Positions 52,333 to 61,511 of a DNA stretch of 64,000 nt are shown piece by piece. Positions within the stretch are counted from its first letter, which is position 1. Each line of letters begins with the position of its first letter. The position numbers and the translations under genes are program-made. This DNA is from Gammaproteobacteria bacterium (GTDB lineage: Bacteria > Pseudomonadota > Gammaproteobacteria > GRL18), in NCBI GenBank assembly GCA_016744995.1, contig JADGDG010000009.1, positions 62,001 to 126,000 on the forward strand. The letters are read 5' to 3'. The notes beneath the pieces are model-generated. The model was not told the origin of the DNA, ran no database searches, and saw nothing but the letters and a program-made list of their open reading frames with translations.

Positions 52333-52962
52333 ATGAATGATAAATATTTGGTTAATACTAATGAGCGCCTTTCCGCTCTTTTTGACGGCGTTATCGCCAT
52401 CGCCATTACGCTGCTGGTTCTTGAGTTAAAGTTACCTGAAGTTCCACTGGGTGATACTGAGATCCTTCTGCGCGATGCCTTAAGAGAACAGATCCCGGAA
52501 ATTATTGCCTGGGTTATCAGCTTTTTTATGATCGCCAGAATATGGCAGGAGCAGCACATAATCTGGGTGTACATATCCGGGTGTGACCGCTGGTCTATAA
52601 TTCTTACATTTTTTCTTCTGGCGGCATGTTCACTCATTCCCTTTGGCTCTAACCTGGTTGGAAAATATCCCGATAGCCCATTTGTCGTGCTTATTTTTTC
52701 CGTTTTAATGGTGGTCAATGGGTTGCTTGTTGCTGCGCTGGCAGCCTACGTGATCCATAACGATCATTTGCACAGAGAGCGTGGACAGGTGATGATTTTA
52801 AAAAATCGTGTTATCTATCTGTCTACAGTTATTCCCGCGATTGGCGCTTTTGCTGTATTTTTAGCCTATAAACAACATCCGCTGGAAGGCGTTTCCGTGT
52901 GGTTAATAGAACCTTTGGCTTTATTTATTTACCATCAGCTAAAGGCTAATGTCAAAACTTGA
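52333..52962 (+). CDS. TMEM175-like potassium channel (DUF1211)
   Basis: 209 residues with about five to six helices. The N-terminal RLSALFDGVIAIAITLLVLE resembles the RxxxFSD signature helix of TMEM175, with Asp in FD in the right place and the Ser replaced by Leu. Bacterial homologues form K+-permeable tetramers. It is divergent from the TauE gene. Confidence 0.82.
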   Translation: MNDKYLVNTNERLSALFDGVIAIAITLLVLELKLPEVPLGDTEILLRDALREQIPEIIAWVISFFMIARIWQEQHIIWVYISGCDRWSIILTFFLLAACSLIPFGSNLVGKYPDSPFVVLIFSVLMVVNGLLVAALAAYVIHNDHLHRERGQVMILKNRVIYLSTVIPAIGAFAVFLAYKQHPLEGVSVWLIEPLALFIYHQLKANVKT

Positions 52963-52970
52963 TTTAGAAG

Positions 52971-53870
52971 CTATTCATACAGGCGGTATTTTGCTTCTTG
53001 AAATTCTTTATTAAGTACAGGGACGAATTTTTGAATTTTTTTATCTACCTGAGCGAACAAACCAAACATCTCTTTATATTTATCCATCAGCCAAAGTACA
53101 TTATAAACAAGTTTTTCATCATCACTATCAGGTAAAAATGGTTTAGAAGATCCTTTACTATCTGTTAGTAAATCTTTATAGCAACTAGTCAGTAATTTTG
53201 TGTTTTTATTAAATAACCAGTCTTCTAAATCATTTCTTTCATTGTCTTGATCTAATAAAATTTTCTTAATTTCTTCAATGCTATAACACTGAGATCCAGA
53301 TTTAGTATTATCTTCCATATTATCCAAAACTTGTACTGCTGCCTCTATAAGTTCTGGGTTTCCTTTCTTTTTAAGAATATTTTGAAGTTCTAGCAGTATT
53401 GCTTCATAATTTGGTAATACACGTAAAATCATCTTGGATAATATCCAAATAGCAGAAACCAAACTGGTTTTCTCTTCTATTTTTACTTTCTTACCAACAA
53501 TTAATATTTCCTGACTAAAATCAGTATCTCTAAATAATTTTGCTGCGGAATGCGGTTTTGGAGTCAACTTTTGTATTTTGTAATAATAGGCAGCATTAGA
53601 ATTATTCCATTCCATAATACTCTCATTCCAGGCTGCTTTATGAGAGTCAAGCATATTAAAATCAACTTTACCACCCGTTATACTATTAGATAATTCCATA
53701 ATTAACACACTTGTCTCTCCAATTACGTTAGCAAGATTGTGAGACAAATCACTCAGAAGTTGATCTTGTTTTTCCTGAGTTTGTTTATGCACCTGATAGC
53801 GTTTACGAATATAGTCTGCAATAAATCCTGCAAGTCCTATTACGATTGCATTATTAAAAAAAGCTATCAT
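52971..53870 (-). CDS. Membrane-anchored protein of unknown function
   Basis: 299 residues. One N-terminal helix (about 3-20, FFNNAIVIGLAGFIADYI) and then a long, largely helical soluble part, including NVIGETSVLIMELSNSI, a VSAIWILSKMILRVLPNY helix and an acidic tail. No family recognised. AT-rich composition sets it apart from neighbours, suggesting acquired DNA. It lies downstream of a small membrane peptide and ParA on the same strand. Confidence 0.6.
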   Translation of the reverse strand: MIAFFNNAIVIGLAGFIADYIRKRYQVHKQTQEKQDQLLSDLSHNLANVIGETSVLIMELSNSITGGKVDFNMLDSHKAAWNESIMEWNNSNAAYYYKIQKLTPKPHSAAKLFRDTDFSQEILIVGKKVKIEEKTSLVSAIWILSKMILRVLPNYEAILLELQNILKKKGNPELIEAAVQVLDNMEDNTKSGSQCYSIEEIKKILLDQDNERNDLEDWLFNKNTKLLTSCYKDLLTDSKGSSKPFLPDSDDEKLVYNVLWLMDKYKEMFGLFAQVDKKIQKFVPVLNKEFQEAKYRLYE

Positions 53871-53922
53871 AATTACTCCTGTTTATATTCAGTTAAAGTG
53901 CCTATACGATGCAGTGTTCCTG

Positions 53923-53938
53923 GACAGGAGAACCTGTC
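53923..53938 (-). terminator. Short perfect hairpin after ParA-operon peptide
   Basis: GACAGG, four bases, CCTGTC lies 6 nt downstream of the stop of the small peptide gene (minus strand). No strong T run follows, so it may be a weak or factor-assisted terminator. Confidence 0.3.
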
Positions 53939-53943
53939 GGAAG

Positions 53944-54129
53944 TTAAAAAATTTTCTGCTTGAAGATAATAAGAGAAGCAATTGTTAATCCTGCCATAAT
54001 CAACATCTTGCCTAAATTGCCTTTGCCTCGACTATCAGAGGCAACCGCTCCTTCAGTTACATCCGAGTCAGAAAAGTCCTCTTCATTTACTTCAGTATGA
54101 TCGAGGGTCAGTTTTGCTCTCTTCACCAT
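53944..54129 (-). CDS. Small ParA-coupled membrane-tail protein
   Basis: 61 residues: an acidic, Ser/Thr/Asp-rich part (EVNEEDFSDSDVTEG) then a C-terminal membrane helix, LIMAGLTIASLIIF, ending KQKIF. The start overlaps the ParA stop as ATGGTGA, with AGGAGG nine bases upstream, so translation is coupled. It could anchor ParA, or a ParA cargo, to the membrane. No family recognised. Confidence 0.7.
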   Translation of the reverse strand: MVKRAKLTLDHTEVNEEDFSDSDVTEGAVASDSRGKGNLGKMLIMAGLTIASLIIFKQKIF

Positions 54130-54761
54130 AGGTTTGCCTCCTGATTGATCCAATTCATTAATTCACGTATCTCATCGGCCGCCTTACTTTCGCTTTCAAA
54201 CTCGGTTACTGCCTTACCATCTATAAGGGAGTGACTTAGTGCCACCCGATTGGATATAGCCACCGGCGCTATAGGTATAGCATAACCTGCAAGGGCTTCC
54301 CGTGCTTCACGAACAATGGCTCTCTCACCGTTATTACCGGGAAAGGGACAGCCATTCAAGACAATGGCTGCCTTACCATCAATACTTTTAACAATTTTAA
54401 CTGAAGAGCCAATGGCTTGCAGATCAAGGATGGCTGGACGGGTGGGAATAAGAATAAAGTCTGCCAGTCGGGCTGCAATAATAGCATCCTCATGGGAGTG
54501 GGGTGCGGTATCAATAACCAGAAGATTAACTCCCTTACCGGCTAGTTTACTAATGTTTTGTTCCAGAGTATCGGCCGTCAGGGGTATAACATCTGGAGCA
54601 CTATCTGCCCTTCTTTCGTTCCAGAAAGTTGTACTCTGCTGTGGGTCAATATCAGCAATAACCACCTTCAGTTTTTTGGCCGCAGCCAGCACAGCCAGGT
54701 GAATAGACAGGGTTGTTTTCCCGGTGCCGCCTTTTTGTGCAAGTAAGGTGATAATTTTCAT
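54123..54761 (-). CDS. Orphan ParA/MinD-type ATPase
   Basis: 212 residues with deviant Walker A KGGTGKTTLSIHLA near 11, IADIDPQQSTTFW near 36 and NLLVIDTAPHSHEDA near 79. This is the short ParA type that positions cargo by ATP-dependent surface binding. No parB or parS is visible nearby; instead a membrane peptide overlaps it. Plasmid or chromosome partition is therefore unlikely; positioning of a protein complex is more plausible. Confidence 0.9.
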   Translation of the reverse strand: MKIITLLAQKGGTGKTTLSIHLAVLAAAKKLKVVIADIDPQQSTTFWNERRADSAPDVIPLTADTLEQNISKLAGKGVNLLVIDTAPHSHEDAIIAARLADFILIPTRPAILDLQAIGSSVKIVKSIDGKAAIVLNGCPFPGNNGERAIVREAREALAGYAIPIAPVAISNRVALSHSLIDGKAVTEFESESKAADEIRELMNWINQEANLW

Positions 54762-54902
54762 ACTCTCTCCAAGATATCATATTATTCAGTATGTTGCTGT
54801 ATTCATCAAATGGCTGCCCCTTAAACTTGCCTGATCACCCATGGGTTACAGTTATTTTTTCAGGGATGTACTATAATTCAAACATATACTGGAGAAATTG
54901 AT

Positions 54903-55031
54903 ATGAAAAAAACAATTTATCGTGTTTTAGCCTGGGCGACACTTGCTCTTGGCGTGATCTTCATTATCATGCCGCTCATACCCGGATTTCCATTACTGGT
55001 TTTATCCGCATCATTATTTGCCATGGTCTGA
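54903..55031 (+). CDS. Short hydrophobic protein, PGPGW/DUF454-like, probably truncated
   Basis: 42 residues, almost all hydrophobic: RVLAWATLALGVIFIIMPLI, then PGFPLLVLSASLFAMV and a TGA-TAA double stop. It looks like the first half of the small two-helix PGPGW or DUF454 membrane families, which normally continue past this point. Either a minimal version or a truncated gene. TGGAGA precedes the ATG. Confidence 0.45.
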   Translation: MKKTIYRVLAWATLALGVIFIIMPLIPGFPLLVLSASLFAMV

Positions 55032-55074
55032 TAAGCTTGCCACGACATTCACTCAGCCTGACGCCAAAATCTTC

Positions 55075-55614
55075 TTAGTCAGCCCGATAAAGTTTATGAC
55101 AGGCTACACACTGCTTCATAATCTGAGATAAAGCCGTGAGTGCCTTCTTTAAGTCATCATTTTTTTCAGCTTCTCTGGCAGATAAGGCAAAGTCTGTAGC
55201 CGCCTGATGCATTTGCTTGCTAATCTGACGCATTCCCTTTGGCAAATATTTGCCCACGAATTTCTGGTAATGGATCTCCACAGAAGACATACCCAGATGC
55301 TTTTCAGCCGTATCAGCGGCCTCAGCATAGTTGGATTTTGCCAGAAGATGAGTGATTTTTTCCAGCGTATCCAGATTACCGCGCATGTTAGACATTAGTT
55401 GCTTTGAAACATGGCTGGGTAATTCCGCCGACTGACGCTCGGCATTAGCTATAACAGGTATGCTCAGCACCAAAAACACAAGAACCGAAATTAGAGCCTT
55501 CGGCCAATAAAACTTGCCCGCTGTTGTTTTGCAAATCTTTTTTTCTTGCAAATAAGACAGGGGTAAAGTTTTATATTTGATAAGAGTCTTATAAATCATT
55601 TTTTTTCGTACCAC
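55075..55614 (-). CDS. Cytochrome c556/c'-like protein
   Basis: 179 residues. A membrane or signal segment (about 38-56, ALISVLVFLVLSIPVIANA) precedes a four-helix-bundle domain and the C-terminal haem motif CVACHKLY. The N-terminal 35 residues are unusually long for a signal peptide, so a later start is possible. It would be a periplasmic electron carrier or gas-binding cytochrome. Confidence 0.78.
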   Translation of the reverse strand: MVRKKMIYKTLIKYKTLPLSYLQEKKICKTTAGKFYWPKALISVLVFLVLSIPVIANAERQSAELPSHVSKQLMSNMRGNLDTLEKITHLLAKSNYAEAADTAEKHLGMSSVEIHYQKFVGKYLPKGMRQISKQMHQAATDFALSAREAEKNDDLKKALTALSQIMKQCVACHKLYRAD

Positions 55615-55788
55615 TATTACATAAGACCTGATAATGCCATTACCTCTTTGTTAAATCAATATTAAACTTAAAAAATACTGCAGAATCCCGGTGTGGGTCA
55701 CCTATAATATCCTCTTACACGAATATTCTTTTAGCAAAGCAGATGATCCCCCGGTAATTGAGGGCATAAAGGTATTTCCAGACACTCG

Positions 55789-57279
55789 CTAATTAAGTGT
55801 TATCAAGCTTTCATTCATAGTATCTGGATATTCTGTTCCTAATAACGTTAGGAAGCTTGCAGCAACATTTGTTAAGACACCGTTTTTCTGTTGCCATTGC
55901 ACTGTTTTTCCATCAAAAGGAATAGCCAGCATAGGCACATTATTACTGGAATGAGAGCCCATGGGGCGTCCCCGGTCATCGACCATCACATCAGCATTAC
56001 CATGATCTGCTGTGATCAACAATTGCCAGCTATGTTGTTTAGCCCATAGCACAACCTGTTTAACCAGATCATCAACGGCAGTGCCTGCTGCACTGGCAGC
56101 CTCAAGGCTTCCCTGATGACCAACCTGATCCAGATTAGGTACGTTAACAATCAACACCTGTCCAGCCTCATCATCTGCCATGATTTTCTGCATTTCTGTT
56201 TCCAGCAGCTTAATCGACATCAAGGGATTAGCTAATATTTCGGCATCAGGAATCGTCGCTACTTCAACGCCTTTGGCTTTGTCATCTTCTTGCATACCGT
56301 TGATAAAATAAGTCACATGTGGAAACTTGCACTGCTCTGATAATCGTGTGGTGCGAAATCCCTGTTCATTCAACACATCAACCAGACCACCATTAAGGGG
56401 TAAAGTAGGGAAAAAGACATCTTCTATGGGGGTTGCTTCATGTTTTAACTCAACCATTGCAATCACATGACATTCATCATTCATGACTTTCGCCAGTTGC
56501 GAAATACGATCTGCACGATGATTACTCAGTATTAGTGTCTCATCTGCGCCAACGGGCACACCACCTGGTAAGAAAGTATAAGGGAAATCAGCTTCAGATG
56601 TGGAGTTTGCCAGGTGCTGTTCAAGATCTTCTGAGCTAAATGCTTTGCCTTCTATACGGCCCATTAACGCATCACGGCAATATTCTGTTAAATCCCAGTT
56701 TCCAGCACGGTCAGCAGACCACTTACGACCCATCACCGATGCTAGTATAATTTTTTCACTGCCATTATCTTTAATGGCCTGTTGCAGTTCTGCCAGCATT
56801 CTCGGCGCAGTCCCTGCCTGACTATCTGTTCCGTCTAGCAAAGCATGGATGTAAACTGCAGGGAAACCTTTTTTAATGCCCAGATCAGCCGCCATGATCA
56901 GAGTTTCCCAATGAGCATGAACGCCTGCATCAGAGAGTATTCCTGCTACATGCAGAGATTTGGAGAAGTCACTATTATTCCATGCTGAACTCTGCTCCCA
57001 GTCATTGCTATGATAACCTTCGCGTACCCGAGCCAGAGTACTGAGCAGCACTTTACCTGCACCAATAGTAAGATGACCAACTTCTGAATTACCTGCTTTA
57101 CCATCATCCAGTCCCACTGGTGTTCCTGAAGCATGTAAGCGTGCGTAACCATATTGCTGCATGAGTGAATGCACATAAGGCATTTGTTCTGCAGTGGTGG
57201 CACTACTCTTTGGGTCTTCATTAAGTCCCATGCCATCCAGAATCATCAGTACGGCTTTGGATTGTTTATCAAGACTCAT
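55789..57279 (-). CDS. gpmI: 2,3-bisphosphoglycerate-independent phosphoglycerate mutase
   Basis: 496 residues, slightly shorter than the usual 510. VLMILDGMGLNEDP gives the first metal site, GNSEVGH the catalytic Ser65, RIEGKAFSSEDLEQ-like and NHRADR the substrate region, and TADHGNADVM the second metal site near 425. It interconverts 3- and 2-phosphoglycerate in glycolysis. It ends a minus-strand block with pst, GAPDH and enolase genes. Confidence 0.93.
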   Translation of the reverse strand: MSLDKQSKAVLMILDGMGLNEDPKSSATTAEQMPYVHSLMQQYGYARLHASGTPVGLDDGKAGNSEVGHLTIGAGKVLLSTLARVREGYHSNDWEQSSAWNNSDFSKSLHVAGILSDAGVHAHWETLIMAADLGIKKGFPAVYIHALLDGTDSQAGTAPRMLAELQQAIKDNGSEKIILASVMGRKWSADRAGNWDLTEYCRDALMGRIEGKAFSSEDLEQHLANSTSEADFPYTFLPGGVPVGADETLILSNHRADRISQLAKVMNDECHVIAMVELKHEATPIEDVFFPTLPLNGGLVDVLNEQGFRTTRLSEQCKFPHVTYFINGMQEDDKAKGVEVATIPDAEILANPLMSIKLLETEMQKIMADDEAGQVLIVNVPNLDQVGHQGSLEAASAAGTAVDDLVKQVVLWAKQHSWQLLITADHGNADVMVDDRGRPMGSHSSNNVPMLAIPFDGKTVQWQQKNGVLTNVAASFLTLLGTEYPDTMNESLITLN

Positions 57280-57305
57280 TGCTTTTCCTCACAGCTCTTT
57301 CTCAC

Positions 57306-58148
57306 TTAGACACCTGTTTCCTGCATAATAAATTCACGGCTTTGGGGACTGGCCGGGCTTTTGAAAAATTCTTCCGAAGATGAGAACTCACACAGGGCTC
57401 CCTTGTCTTCATGGTTATGGAACATCGCACTATAATCACTGACGCGCTTGGCCTGACCCAGACTGTGAGTGACCAGTAATACCAGCTTGTCTTGACCCAG
57501 CTTTCTGATAATGCGCTCTATCTTTTCAGTAGAAATAGGATCAAGAGCAGAGGTAGGCTCATCAAACAGAAAGATATTAGAGTCCTTCAGTAGTCCCATA
57601 GCAATGGACAAACGCTGCTGCTGTCCGCCTGACAAACGCTGAGCACGTTGCTTAGACCAATCATTATCCAGTTCTCCCATAAGTCCAACATCAACCAAGG
57701 CCTTTTCCATCAGTTTACGCCATTGTGAGCGGGCAACTTTACGCTTACGTAGTGGAACCTTCAGATTATCCCAGATGGAGCAGGGAAATACAGTTGGTTT
57801 TTGCCACACCATAGCAAAGTGGGAACAAATACTCGAGGGCTTTTTATTTGACTTATTAGCTGAGTCGATACAAGTAATATCAATTTTACCCTTATGAGTC
57901 AGATTTTCATCCATAAGCTCTGACATAGCTTTTAGAAAAGTACTTTTACCTGACCCAGAAGGCCCCATAATAGCAACCACTCCAGTATTTGGGAAACGTA
58001 ATTCATCAACAGTCAGGATGGTTTTTTTCTTGGCAAAGATACTCAAATCTCTGATTCTCATGCCGCAACAACCAGGCTCATTAAATAATAATTGGACATG
58101 GGCATTGTTAACAGATTGGTCGTTCATAGCATACGATTGTGCAGTCAT
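57306..58148 (-). CDS. pstB: Phosphate-type ABC transporter ATP-binding protein
   Basis: 280 residues. Walker A GPSGSGKST near 80, signature LSGGQQQRLSIAMGLL near 190 and Walker B FLFDEP near 216 make it PstB-like. The N-terminal 45 residues and the GALCEFSSSEEFFKSP end resemble PstB, but the core is more divergent than usual. It lies 4 nt after the second permease gene. Confidence 0.88.
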   Translation of the reverse strand: MTAQSYAMNDQSVNNAHVQLLFNEPGCCGMRIRDLSIFAKKKTILTVDELRFPNTGVVAIMGPSGSGKSTFLKAMSELMDENLTHKGKIDITCIDSANKSNKKPSSICSHFAMVWQKPTVFPCSIWDNLKVPLRKRKVARSQWRKLMEKALVDVGLMGELDNDWSKQRAQRLSGGQQQRLSIAMGLLKDSNIFLFDEPTSALDPISTEKIERIIRKLGQDKLVLLVTHSLGQAKRVSDYSAMFHNHEDKGALCEFSSSEEFFKSPASPQSREFIMQETGV

Positions 58149-58152
58149 GGTA

Positions 58153-58914
58153 TTAATCCTCTGAAAGATAGCGATGTGCTAAACGTGGTACAACAAAAAG
58201 GAACAGCAAAAAGATAATTAACAACAGCGAAAGACTTCGTGCTTCCGGCATGCCGCCTGGTATATCCATTGCCAGTAAGAAAATATGGAAATTTATCAGC
58301 CTGACCGAGTCCATGATAGATTCAGGGAAAGCAGTCAGAGCACCGCAGGTCAACATGACAGCAGCAGTATCACCCAGTGAAGTCGCCCAGCCAAGGATCA
58401 GAGCATCAAGGATTTTACCTTTCTGATAAGCGGGTGACAGACGAAACAGGAATTCCAGCGGACCAACGTCAAAGGATTTCGCCGCCATGCCGTAACGCTG
58501 GTTAAAAGGTCTGAGGATTTGAGAGAAGGCAGTTACCAGAGTAGGGTACAACAGCAGGATCAGGGTCAGCATAGCGGACAGCATCGACCAGCCAAATCCG
58601 AGTGCATTGACGAATAAGAGGAAGCCAATGATACCCAGGATGATTGACGGCATGCCCGCCAGGATATAGACCGACACCGCAGTTAGTGATTGCAGCCAGT
58701 TCGGCAGGCGGATGATACCTGCCATGACACCGGCAATCAGGTAGGCGGGCAGGGCAGCGATCAGCACCGCACCAACCGTGGTAATGATGGTGCCGACGAT
58801 AATGCCCGCAGTGGTATGTTCAAACTGCAAGGGTTTCATGAAGGTGGCCATGATGCTCAATGTCAGCAACATGTACAGCCATAAAATCCAACGTTGTCTG
58901 AAATGTTTAAACAT
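58153..58914 (-). CDS. pstA: Phosphate-type ABC transporter permease PstA
   Basis: 253 residues with about six helices. The EAA-like loop is AAKSFDVGPLEFLFRLSP near 163, followed by ILGWATSLGDTAAVMLTCG, matching the PstA family's GETA-like region. It overlaps pstC by 8 nt and forms the transmembrane channel with it. Shorter than typical PstA (about 280). Confidence 0.85.
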   Translation of the reverse strand: MFKHFRQRWILWLYMLLTLSIMATFMKPLQFEHTTAGIIVGTIITTVGAVLIAALPAYLIAGVMAGIIRLPNWLQSLTAVSVYILAGMPSIILGIIGFLLFVNALGFGWSMLSAMLTLILLLYPTLVTAFSQILRPFNQRYGMAAKSFDVGPLEFLFRLSPAYQKGKILDALILGWATSLGDTAAVMLTCGALTAFPESIMDSVRLINFHIFLLAMDIPGGMPEARSLSLLLIIFLLFLFVVPRLAHRYLSED

Positions 58915-59815
58915 GGATCAACCTCTTATATTGCGCCAGTAATACGATCAGGATAAGTACGATGGCAATGCTGGCCATGGCGAACAGGGCGGTTTCATGC
59001 ATGCCTCCTGCATAAGACATTTCCAGTGCAATATTTGCGGTCAGCGTACGAAAACTGTCCAGAAAATCACCGGGCACTTGCAGGCTGTTGCCAGAAAGCA
59101 TCAGTACTACCATGGTCTCGCCGAAGAGGCGGCAAAAAATGTAATTGATCGTACCGATCACAGCTGTCGGCTGGCTTTTGATAAACAGTTCAGAGCGGCT
59201 CAGAGTGGACATCTGAAAGCTGTTTTCAAGTCCCTGAAATTGATCCAGGTGGGTCAGGTAGCTGCGGTAGAATAACAGAGTGCAAGTAGGCGTGATAAAA
59301 ATGGTCAGGCCAATGGCAGAGGCCAGCAGCGAGTAACCGTTTCCACCAAAAGTCTCCCTCACCATGGGGATGATCTCGATAATCGCCCAGACGCCAATGA
59401 TAACCGAAGGCAGGGAAATCCATACCTCGAGTACTGCCACTGTGGCCGGGTTGAGCCAGCTCTTGCGGTTATCAACCAGTTGCAGACTGAGTACCCAGCC
59501 TGCCAAAAGCGCCAGGGGGAGAGTGACAAGCACCAGCAGTAAACTGCCAGTCAACGGGACCATCATCCCGTAATAATCTTCGTCAGGATACCAGTCGAGA
59601 GAAACCCAGTTGGAAAGTGGAATTTCCATAAAGAAATCAATGGAACTGACAAGGGGGTATACCAGCATAAAAACTAGTATCAGCACAAGTAATAAAACAA
59701 TGAACTTCATGCCCGATAAATTCTCTTTTGTTGTGTTAAATAATGTTCTGGGTACTATGAACCTATTATGTTTTAAGATGCTGGAAACCTTAATTGTGTT
59801 AACCACATCTGTCAT
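58907..59815 (-). CDS. pstC: Phosphate-type ABC transporter permease PstC
   Basis: 302 residues, about six helices. LPLALLAGWVLSLQLVDN, WISLPSVIIGVWAII, and the RLFGETMVVLMLSGN motif near 236 match PstC. It pairs with PstA. A hairpin lies in the gap between the binding-protein gene and pstC. Confidence 0.85.
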   Translation of the reverse strand: MTDVVNTIKVSSILKHNRFIVPRTLFNTTKENLSGMKFIVLLLVLILVFMLVYPLVSSIDFFMEIPLSNWVSLDWYPDEDYYGMMVPLTGSLLLVLVTLPLALLAGWVLSLQLVDNRKSWLNPATVAVLEVWISLPSVIIGVWAIIEIIPMVRETFGGNGYSLLASAIGLTIFITPTCTLLFYRSYLTHLDQFQGLENSFQMSTLSRSELFIKSQPTAVIGTINYIFCRLFGETMVVLMLSGNSLQVPGDFLDSFRTLTANIALEMSYAGGMHETALFAMASIAIVLILIVLLAQYKRLIHV

Positions 59816-59872
59816 AACAAGTAATACAAACCGAGCTTTAAGTAAAAATTAAAAATAGACCTTAGTCAACGA

Positions 59873-59917
59873 AGCACCTGATTGGTAAAAAAGCTCGCTG
59901 TTTCACGATCAGGTGCT
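59873..59917 (-). promoter_or_regulatory. Stem-loop between pstS and pstC
   Basis: AGCACCTGAT and ATCAGGTGCT form a perfect 10-bp stem around 25 nt. It sits between pstS and pstC, where a stem-loop commonly sets unequal expression of binding protein and permeases by protecting pstS mRNA or attenuating transcription. Confidence 0.6.
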
Positions 59918-59969
59918 TACATGACAGACCAGCAAGCGAACCAATAAGGCTCAACTTGCCAGATTACAC

Positions 59970-60773
59970 TTACAAAGTAGGCCGAACCCCGCCGTCTATA
60001 AAGATCTTGCGCGCTTCATCATTACTCAGAGCTTTGCTTACACGATCCGCCAGAGCAGCATTCTTTTTGGTGTAAACCAGATTCAGACCACGTTGTAATG
60101 TATATTTGCCCTTAGAGACGTTTTCAGGAGAACCCGCAACACCATCCAGGGTCAGCATCTTGAGCGGTTCGCCCTGCTGGATGGCAGCGTTCACGGCCGA
60201 ATAAGACAGATAGGTGATTCCGTGGGGATCTCCAGCCACGGTGGTGATGGCCTGGCCGTTAGGACCGATAATAACCAGATCTCTGGCAATCGGATGGCCT
60301 GCTTTTTTTCCCAGATGGAAGTGGTGATCAAAGATGGTCTTGGTTCCCCGGCCGGCTTCCTTGGCGATGACGTTGAGCTTGTAGCCATGCAATTCTTTAG
60401 AATGGCCAGTATAGAGATCAAGAATTTCTTTCGAGGTGATATTGTCAAAAGGTGCATCCTTGTGGGTTATCATCACCAGCCAATCACGCGAGATAACTAG
60501 TGTATCCACATACGGCTTTTCCTTTTTCTTCAGTTCGCGTGACATCATACCAAAATCGGCAATACCCGATTTAACCGCCTTGAAACCCGCAGATGATCCG
60601 CCTGCCTGGATTTTAGCGTCAATGCCCTGTTTCGCTAACAAGGGTGACAGCTTTTCCATGAACGGAAACACGGTTGTGCTACCAGCAAAGGTAACCGAGT
60701 CGCCTGCGTTCACAGTTGCAACTGTGAAAAATGGAATGGCAGACAATAGTAAAGCGGGCAATAAATTGCGCAT
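59970..60773 (-). CDS. pstS: Phosphate-type ABC transporter binding protein PstS
   Basis: 267 residues with signal peptide (RNLLPALLLSAIPFFTVATV). The VTFAGSTTVFPFMEKLSP opening, KPYVDTLVISRDWLVMITH and GAGRGTKTIFD-like EAGRGTKTIF region fit the PstS/PBP-like fold. AAGGAG precedes the ATG. A MITE copy begins 43 nt upstream and could affect its promoter. Confidence 0.88.
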   Translation of the reverse strand: MRNLLPALLLSAIPFFTVATVNAGDSVTFAGSTTVFPFMEKLSPLLAKQGIDAKIQAGGSSAGFKAVKSGIADFGMMSRELKKKEKPYVDTLVISRDWLVMITHKDAPFDNITSKEILDLYTGHSKELHGYKLNVIAKEAGRGTKTIFDHHFHLGKKAGHPIARDLVIIGPNGQAITTVAGDPHGITYLSYSAVNAAIQQGEPLKMLTLDGVAGSPENVSKGKYTLQRGLNLVYTKKNAALADRVSKALSNDEARKIFIDGGVRPTL

Positions 60774-60816
60774 AATAGAAAAACTCCTTTGGTATAATTT
60801 AAAATATTTTATGTTT

Positions 60817-60959
60817 GTATTTATTCAGCGCATTTATTTTTTTACCCAGTTTCATCATTTTTTGTGCTCAGAAAAACAGTCACATATTCGTATATGTGAC
60901 TATTTTTCACACAAAAATGCATAGAACGTGGGTAAAATCTAAATAAGCTGGGTAGTGAC
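60817..60959. mobile_element. MITE-like element, copy 2 (143 bp)
   Basis: Left end GTATTTATTCAGCGCATTT and right end AAATAAGCTGGGTAGTGAC are imperfect inverted repeats. The centre holds CACATATTCGTATATGTG, a dyad. It shares end sequence and centre with the copy at 12488 but is more diverged and shorter. It sits immediately upstream of pstS. Confidence 0.65.
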
Positions 60960-61206
60960 TAAATGTTTATTTTTATATTTTTATATATATTTTTTTATTT
61001 TTTTTTGTAACTCTCATCAATCCTCGATTCGAGTTAGAAGTACTTTTAGAACCTTTTAAAATACCTATTGTACAAGGTGATGATTCATTTTTCTTTAATC
61101 TAGATTATAAATAATATATCTAAACTAACATATATTTAAACCATTTGACTGCATAGAAAAAGAGCAGGATACAAGCAATATTACGCACTCATATAAATCC
61201 TGTAAT

Positions 61207-61370
61207 ATTCATTAATGCAACTTAATGAATGTTATAAAATTGTTAAGTGAAAAGAGTTGAGCGTGTAGGTAATAACCTACACTGATGCCATTAATAAAAA
61301 ATATCAGCATCAGGATTTAGAAAATATATTTTATTGGTTCTGGAAATAACTGCATTTCAGTAGCGAAATG
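61207..61370. other. Dyad-rich noncoding region, possible structured RNA
   Basis: Four inverted repeats in 164 nt: ATTCATTAA/TTAATGAAT (61207-61230), GTGTAGGT/ACCTACAC (61263-61282), CTGATGC/GCATCAG (61282-61313) and CATTTC/GAAATG (61353-61370). They lie in the long gap between the MITE and the histidine phosphatase gene. Rest of the gap is AT-rich with nothing I can name. A small RNA or stacked operators are possible. Confidence 0.4.
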
Positions 61371-61511
61371 AGATAGTGGTTAAAATTAGATTGGATAAGA
61401 TTTATGCTGTAACGCTTTTATTGTATCTTAAGTTGAACTAAGTACTACATTGATGATCATAAAGAGGCAGCCCATTTGCCTGTAAACATCAATCAGTCCG
61501 TATCACCCTTT

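Noticed and set aside
53971..54129. Partition system reading of the ParA locus
   Set aside because: No ParB-like gene or clustered parS-like repeats were visible nearby.
59001..59275. Long plus-strand open frames opposite the pst and gpmI genes
   Set aside because: They are shadows of clearly recognisable minus-strand genes with known motifs.
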